A stretch of DNA of 53,122 nt from Oscillospiraceae bacterium (lineage in GTDB: Bacteria > Bacillota > Clostridia > Oscillospirales > CAG-272): assembly GCA_015063955.1 (NCBI GenBank), contig SVTD01000008.1, positions 1 to 53,122 on the forward strand, written 5' to 3'. Shown here in pieces: positions 49,052 to 53,122 of the stretch. Numbering within the stretch: position 1 is the first letter of the stretch; every line of letters begins with the position of its first letter. The translations under genes were made by a program, and so were the position numbers. The notes beneath the pieces are model-generated. The model was not told the origin of the DNA. It made no database searches and worked only from the letters and a program-made list of their open reading frames with translations.

Positions 49052-49084
49052 TTGACAAATTCAATACTTCGTGATACGATGTAT
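49052..49084 (+). promoter_or_regulatory. padR promoter with palindromic operator
   Basis: TTGACA (49052-49057), 17 bases, TACGAT (49075-49080), extended TGA. A 21-base palindrome at 49064-49084 (half-sites ATACTTCGT and ATACATCGT) covers the -10 box, fitting self-repression by PadR. Confidence 0.65.
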
Positions 49085-49104
49085 TACACGAGAGGAGGTA
49101 TCAT

Positions 49105-49425
49105 ATGGATATTCAGTTAAAGCGCGGACTTCTTGACGTTTGCGTTCTTGCGGCAATTAAGGACGGCGAATCCTACGGCTACAAGATCATCAAAGACATG
49201 AAGCCTTATACAGAGCTTTCCGAATCAACCTTGTATACTATTCTTAAGCGTCTTGAAAACGCACGGATGCTTACAGTCCGTACGGCGGAGCACGGAGGGA
49301 GGCTCCGAAAGTATTACCGTATCACAGGTGAAGGTCTTTCCCGAATCGAGGAGTTCAAGGAAGATTGGAATGAGATATTATCAATATACAGATTCGTAAC
49401 AAAGGAGGAAGAGGGAAATGAGTAA
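49105..49425 (+). CDS. PadR family transcriptional regulator
   Basis: A 106-residue winged-helix regulator. The PadR core SYGYKIIKDMK, then SESTLYTILKRLENARML (recognition helix) and GRLRKYYRITGEG (wing) is complete; the C-terminal dimer helix is short, as in the PadR-s1 group. GAGGAGGT is 6 bases upstream. It overlaps the DUF1700 gene by 8 bases. In such PadR-DUF1700-DUF4097 units the regulator usually represses its own operon. The palindrome over the promoter fits this. Confidence 0.92.
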   Translation: MDIQLKRGLLDVCVLAAIKDGESYGYKIIKDMKPYTELSESTLYTILKRLENARMLTVRTAEHGGRLRKYYRITGEGLSRIEEFKEDWNEILSIYRFVTKEEEGNE

Positions 49426-50017
49426 GCAGGAATTTCTTTCAAGGCTTCGCAGAGGTCTGGCTGGGCTTCCCAAGAATGATCTTGAGGAAAGGCTGAATTT
49501 TTACAGCGAAATGATAGACGACCGTATGGAAGAGGGGCTTTCTGAGGAGGAGGCTGTTGCGGCGGCAGGAAATACTGACGAAATAGTATCGCAGATACTT
49601 GCGGAGACACCTTTATCAACGATTGTTAAGGAAAGGATCAAGCCCAAAAGAGAGCTGAGAGCATGGGAGATCGTGCTGATAGTCCTTGGCTCACCCATTT
49701 GGCTGTCTCTGCTGATAGCATTTGCGGCTGTAATAATTTCCGTATATGCAGCACTTTGGTCTGTTATTATTTCATTCTGGGCAGCCTTTGCGACCTTTGT
49801 CGGTTCATCTGTCGGAGTATTCACTGTGGGTATCGTTTATCTTTGCACAGTCAATACCGGTGCGGGGCTTGCATTGCTCGGTGCGGGATTCGTGCTTGGC
49901 GGAATCTCCATATTCTGCTTTATCGGATGCAGTGCCGCCACTAAGGGACTCTTGCTCCTTACGAAGAAATTCGCAGTGCTTATAAAGAATTGCATCGCAG
50001 GAAGGGAGAAGGAATAA
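49418..50017 (+). CDS. DUF1700 (HAAS-domain) membrane protein
   Basis: A 199-residue protein. The N-terminal HAAS-type helical domain (about 1-60: LSRLRRGLAGLPKNDLEERL, then EEEAVAAAG) is followed by three to four hydrophobic segments (about 82-180) and a basic end. The start overlaps padR by 8 bases, and the stop shares one base with the DUF4097 start. DUF1700 proteins are thought to sense or transmit envelope signals with DUF4097 partners; the exact function is unknown. Confidence 0.9.
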   Translation: MSKQEFLSRLRRGLAGLPKNDLEERLNFYSEMIDDRMEEGLSEEEAVAAAGNTDEIVSQILAETPLSTIVKERIKPKRELRAWEIVLIVLGSPIWLSLLIAFAAVIISVYAALWSVIISFWAAFATFVGSSVGVFTVGIVYLCTVNTGAGLALLGAGFVLGGISIFCFIGCSAATKGLLLLTKKFAVLIKNCIAGREKE

Positions 50018-50976
50018 TGAAAAAAGCAACCGTAATATGGATAATAGTTGCCACGTCGCTTATGCTGGCAGGAATAATTGTTATAGGAGTTGGATCTGCT
50101 ATGTTTAAATGGGATTTTTCACTTTTTTCAGGCGGTAAGTATGAAACTAAAACTTACGCAGTTAATGAGGAATACAGCAATATAACCGTTTCTGAGGATA
50201 CTGCCGACGTTGTCTTTCTTCCGTCGGAGGATGGCAGTACTACAGTCGTTTGCGACGAGACCGAAAAGATAAAGCATAGGGTAGAGGTCAAGGACGGAGC
50301 CCTTTGCATTACGGTTGAGGATTCGAGAAAATGGTATCAGCATATAAGCCTCTTCTTTAAGGCAATGAAGGTCACCGTCTATATTCCCGAGGGTGAATAC
50401 GGAAAGCTTTCCGTTAAATCAGACACGGGAAGCGTTAACGTTCCGGTATGCTTCAGCTTTGAAAGCATCGATATTAAGGAATCAACGGGAAGTGTAAAAT
50501 GCAGCGCCTCCGCAGGGGACGTTAAGATAAGAACCTCTACGGGAAGTGTCGGCGTAAGCGGCTTTACCTGCGATTCTCTTGACATCAAGGTCTCAACGGG
50601 ATCAGTTACAGTTAAGGATGGAAAGGTTAACGGTGAGATCAAGGTAAAGGTTAGCACCGGCAGCACAAAGCTTGAGGATATTGAATGCGAGAGCCTTACG
50701 TCTGACGGAGATACCGGAAGCATCACTATGAAGAGCGTTATCGCCTCGGGAAAGCTTTCCGTTTCGAGAAGCACGGGCAGCGTTAAGTTTGACGGCTCCG
50801 ATGCCGCAGAGATCGACGTTGACACCGATACGGGCAGCGTTTCCGGAACTCTGCTTTCCGATAAGATATTTATAGCCGAGTCCGACACGGGCAGCGTCAG
50901 CGTTCCGAAAACCACCTCCGGCGGAAAGTGCGAGATAAGCACATCAACGGGCAGTATAAGGATCAGCATTGAATAA
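50017..50976 (+). CDS. DUF4097 beta-helix surface protein
   Basis: A 319-residue protein with one N-terminal helix (about 6-26) and an extracytoplasmic beta-helix of the DUF4097 family. About ten regularly spaced STGSV/DTGSV turns (residues 145-315) mark the coils. Such proteins are bactofilin- or adhesin-like and belong to envelope stress operons such as Bacillus liaG-type genes. The start at 50017 has GGGAGAAGGA just upstream; an earlier in-frame ATG at 49990 is inside DUF1700. It is the last gene before a terminator. Confidence 0.88.
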   Translation: MKKATVIWIIVATSLMLAGIIVIGVGSAMFKWDFSLFSGGKYETKTYAVNEEYSNITVSEDTADVVFLPSEDGSTTVVCDETEKIKHRVEVKDGALCITVEDSRKWYQHISLFFKAMKVTVYIPEGEYGKLSVKSDTGSVNVPVCFSFESIDIKESTGSVKCSASAGDVKIRTSTGSVGVSGFTCDSLDIKVSTGSVTVKDGKVNGEIKVKVSTGSTKLEDIECESLTSDGDTGSITMKSVIASGKLSVSRSTGSVKFDGSDAAEIDVDTDTGSVSGTLLSDKIFIAESDTGSVSVPKTTSGGKCEISTSTGSIRISIE

Positions 50977-50985
50977 TTAATCAAC

Positions 50986-51017
50986 AGTACCTTGCCTTAA
51001 GGCAGGGTACTTTTTTT
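50986..51017 (+). terminator. Terminator of the padR operon
   Basis: Stem AGTACCTTGCC/GGCAGGGTACT (one G-T pair), loop TTAA, seven T. Confidence 0.9.
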
Positions 51018-51045
51018 AATAATTCCTTTGATTTTACTTTCTGCC

Positions 51046-51074
51046 TTGATTTTTTACAACGGTTAATGTATACT
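51046..51074 (+). promoter_or_regulatory. Promoter of the acyltransferase gene
   Basis: TTGATT (51046-51051), 17 bases, TATACT (51069-51074), about 47 bases before the start. Confidence 0.6.
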
Positions 51075-51121
51075 TAAATAAGAAGTTTCTACAAGTTTCA
51101 ACATAATTTCGGAAGGCAGTA

Positions 51122-52126
51122 ATGAGTAAAAAATCAAATATAGATCAACGACTGGAGTATCTCCGTGTCTTTTCCTGCCTGATGGTTATTCTCGGTCACA
51201 TTGCAAATTGGTTTATGCGTGCTTATCCCGATATTGAGATGAGCTCCTACGTCGGAGCCGTACTTTTGAACGGAGTTTGCCGCGTAAGCGTCCCCTTGTT
51301 TTTTATGATAAGCGGCGCGCTTTTGCTTGAGCAGCGCACTGATTATAAAAAGAATACAAAAAGAACCCTGAATATGCTCTCAAAGACCGTTTTGTGGACG
51401 GCTATCTACATTGTTTGGGATTTTCTTTATCTCGGGGATGAGTATATTTTCAGAGATATGTTTGCAACACCGGTTCGCGTCCATTTCTGGTTCTTGTTCG
51501 TTATGGTGGGCATTTATGCAACGGTGCCTTTGTGGCAAAAGCTGGTCAGCGGTGATTCGCAGGAGCTTATGCGTTATTTCTCCATTGCTTTTCTTGTGAT
51601 CCTTGCCATCAGCTTTGTACTAAGGTTTTTCCGTATGGAGGTAACCTACGAGATTCCTCTTCTGGGAAGCTCCTGCTACGCCTGTTACTTCATTATGGGA
51701 TACGTGATCAGACACTATATAGACCGTATTCGTATAAACAAATGGATTTCTGTGGCTGCAATTTTTGTCTGTATGGCTGTTACCGATTTTCTTACCTTGT
51801 TTTTCACCTTTAAGACAGGCGTCCATTATGAAGCCTTTTCAGGATTCAGCAGTGTATTCGTTGCAATTCCGTCGCTATCGGTATTCTATCTGTTTATGAA
51901 GATGAAGGATCTGAAGCCTCTGAGATGGATGACGGTAATTTCCGCAAACTCCTTTGGCATTTATATGATCCACGTGTTTTTCCTTGATATCTTACAGGAA
52001 AACATTAATATTTCCAAGGTAAATTTTTATATCGGCGCCCCAATATTTTTCATCATTCTGTTATCTCTGAGCATTCTTTCCTCCTGGCTTTATGAAAAGG
52101 CCAAGGGCAAAAGCGATGCGATTTAA
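51122..52126 (+). CDS. Acyltransferase-3 family membrane protein
   Basis: A 334-residue integral membrane acyltransferase with about ten helices. The N-terminal RLEYLRVFSCLMVILGHIA contains the Arg and His expected in this family, and SVPLFFMISGALLL follows. Family members transfer acetyl or other acyl groups to peptidoglycan, wall polysaccharide or other surface glycans (OatA/WecH-like). No SGNH domain is fused, so any partner would be separate. GGAAGG stands 6 bases upstream. The zinc-ribbon gene begins 17 bases later, so both may share the promoter. Confidence 0.88.
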   Translation: MSKKSNIDQRLEYLRVFSCLMVILGHIANWFMRAYPDIEMSSYVGAVLLNGVCRVSVPLFFMISGALLLEQRTDYKKNTKRTLNMLSKTVLWTAIYIVWDFLYLGDEYIFRDMFATPVRVHFWFLFVMVGIYATVPLWQKLVSGDSQELMRYFSIAFLVILAISFVLRFFRMEVTYEIPLLGSSCYACYFIMGYVIRHYIDRIRINKWISVAAIFVCMAVTDFLTLFFTFKTGVHYEAFSGFSSVFVAIPSLSVFYLFMKMKDLKPLRWMTVISANSFGIYMIHVFFLDILQENINISKVNFYIGAPIFFIILLSLSILSSWLYEKAKGKSDAI

Positions 52127-52143
52127 CGAAGAGGAGTATTATT

Positions 52144-52998
52144 ATGTATTGCAAAAAGTGTAACAAAGATGTTGGCGAAGGCCTTTCCTTCTGTCCTGAA
52201 TGCGGAACCGCTCTTGAGGTTGAGGTATCATCCGAAAAAACAGGATTTATGGATCTTTTAAAGAAAAATAAGCTTGCATTGATCATCGCAGCGGCAGTTG
52301 TTGTTCTTATCGGAGCGCTCATTGCAGTTTATTTCATCTTTCTGAAGCCCGACGGTTCAAAGGGGTACGTTGAAGAGGTAGAGAACTATCTTGAATACTT
52401 TGCCGACGGAAGCACGGATGAGGATGACTTTATTTCCGTAGCATATTCCGGAGGAATGTTCGGCTCTTATCTCAACGGAGAAGCGGCTGTCGAAATCAAC
52501 GAGCTTTACGTAAAGGCATTGCTCGATCTTAATAACGAAATGGTCGATCTTGATGATTACTATTACGGCTCATACGAGGAATACGACAATTGGAAGGAAA
52601 TGATCAGTGAGTCGGAGATAGCTTATGTTTACGAATATGCCGAATATCTTATCGGAGATTGGGAGCTTTCTTACGAGGTGATCGGATCTGAAAAGCTTTC
52701 CAAGGAAAAGACAGCGCGACTCGCAACGGAGCTTAACGATTGCATTGAATTCTACGAGGATATGCCCGACGACGTTGAAATGGATTCCGACGACGAGGAC
52801 GAGATCGAGGAATTTGTCAAGTATCTTGAGGATATTGTCATCAAGGAAGCTTACGAGGTAGACGTTGCCGTTGAGATAGACGGCGAGGACGGCTTTGTTG
52901 AGGAGACCTATGAATACAAGGTTGCAAAGCTTGGCGATGAATGGGTCATTCTTAAAGGTGCAGGAATTTTTGATATCTTTGAGGATATAGAATATTAA
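52144..52998 (+). CDS. Zinc-ribbon membrane protein of unknown function
   Basis: A 284-residue protein. An N-terminal zinc ribbon has Cys3-x2-Cys6 and Cys17-x2-Cys20 (MYCKKCNKDV, FCPECG). One transmembrane helix (about 42-66) follows; the outer part (68-284) is strongly acidic and partly predicted helical, with no domain I recognise. Proteins with this ribbon-helix-extracellular layout are common in Clostridia and uncharacterised. GAGGAG precedes the start. It follows the acyltransferase by 17 bases and is followed by a terminator. Confidence 0.8.
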   Translation: MYCKKCNKDVGEGLSFCPECGTALEVEVSSEKTGFMDLLKKNKLALIIAAAVVVLIGALIAVYFIFLKPDGSKGYVEEVENYLEYFADGSTDEDDFISVAYSGGMFGSYLNGEAAVEINELYVKALLDLNNEMVDLDDYYYGSYEEYDNWKEMISESEIAYVYEYAEYLIGDWELSYEVIGSEKLSKEKTARLATELNDCIEFYEDMPDDVEMDSDDEDEIEEFVKYLEDIVIKEAYEVDVAVEIDGEDGFVEETYEYKVAKLGDEWVILKGAGIFDIFEDIEY

Positions 52999-53001
52999 TC
53001 A

Positions 53002-53027
53002 AAACCACCGGTTCAACCGGTGGTTTG
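53002..53027 (+). terminator. Terminator
   Basis: 12-bp perfect stem AAACCACCGGTT/AACCGGTGGTTT with a 2-base loop. Confidence 0.8.
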
Positions 53028-53032
53028 CTCCA

Positions 53033-53073
53033 CCCCTAAAAGGGGATAAGTACTGGCCTTACCCCTAAAGGGG
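53033..53073. repeat. Two CCCCTAAAGGGG hairpins near the window end
   Basis: CCCCTAAAAGGGG (53033-53045) and CCCCTAAAGGGG (53062-53073) are two near-identical palindromes 16 bases apart. They resemble REP-like intergenic units; the window ends 49 bases later. Confidence 0.5.
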
Positions 53074-53122
53074 TTTCGAGGTTTGGCAACGCATTATAAT
53101 CACAGGCAGCCGCTCACGTGCG

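Overview
The window looks like a chromosomal segment from an uncultured, strictly anaerobic, endospore-forming member of the Clostridia, probably a gut or rumen bacterium of the Oscillospirales type. The evidence is a ferredoxin-based metabolism (a four-subunit 2-oxoacid:ferredoxin oxidoreductase and a complete Rnf complex), the sporulation/division block spoVB-like, mazG, HU, rqcP, yabP, yabQ, divIC, type I dockerin modules, and REP-like intergenic repeats of the kind common in gut Clostridia. No rRNA, CRISPR array, prophage or transposase gene was seen. There is one tRNA gene, tRNA-Leu(GAG).

Layout. 1-570 is a repeat-rich gap. 575-2005 is a lipoprotein with a DUF3298-like domain. 2044-5340 (minus strand) is a MinD-like ATPase, a ferredoxin and KorA-KorB-KorC. 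A divergent promoter region leads into 5551-18992, ten closely packed or overlapping genes: cdaA, cdaR, a COG2509 flavoprotein, recJ, relA, dtd, hemZ, a uridine-kinase-like gene, a SpoVB/MurJ-like flippase and mazG. HU (19155) has its own near-consensus promoter and leads rqcP, yabP, yabQ and divIC. 20957-29383 holds two tandem cytoplasmic GH43-like genes followed after 37 bases by rnfCDGEAB. On the minus strand lie a MATE transporter, a second SpoVB-like flippase and a GH94-like phosphorylase (29442-35489), with a 314-bp nested-palindrome element bounded by 16-bp inverted repeats between the last two. 35622-37585 is nnrD and ybaK. 37719-41403 is a heterodimeric ABC exporter.

41606-48990 is the accessory part. 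It carries a secreted double transglutaminase-like protein with a C-terminal dockerin, a membrane-anchored transglutaminase-like protein overlapping a PrsW-type protease gene, tRNA-Leu followed by a 262-bp array of short palindromes with 17-bp inverted ends, and two adjacent TlpA-like thioredoxins. One thioredoxin is membrane-tethered through a TKP-repeat linker. The other is fused to an N-terminal dockerin. Their thioredoxin modules are a recent DNA-level duplication. The remainder is a PadR/DUF1700/DUF4097 operon with a palindromic operator candidate, an acyltransferase and a zinc-ribbon membrane protein.

How the genes may work together. Kor would make reduced ferredoxin from 2-oxoacids, and Rnf would oxidise it with NAD+ while exporting ions. 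The GH43 pair and the GH94-like phosphorylase would process imported oligosaccharides inside the cell. cdaA and relA in one run place c-di-AMP and (p)ppGpp synthesis together. The most unusual content is the dockerin-tagged thioredoxin and transglutaminase-like proteins beside membrane-anchored partners of the same fold. This suggests a surface protein-maturation or cross-linking activity that can dock onto cohesin scaffolds, which is inference from domain architecture only.
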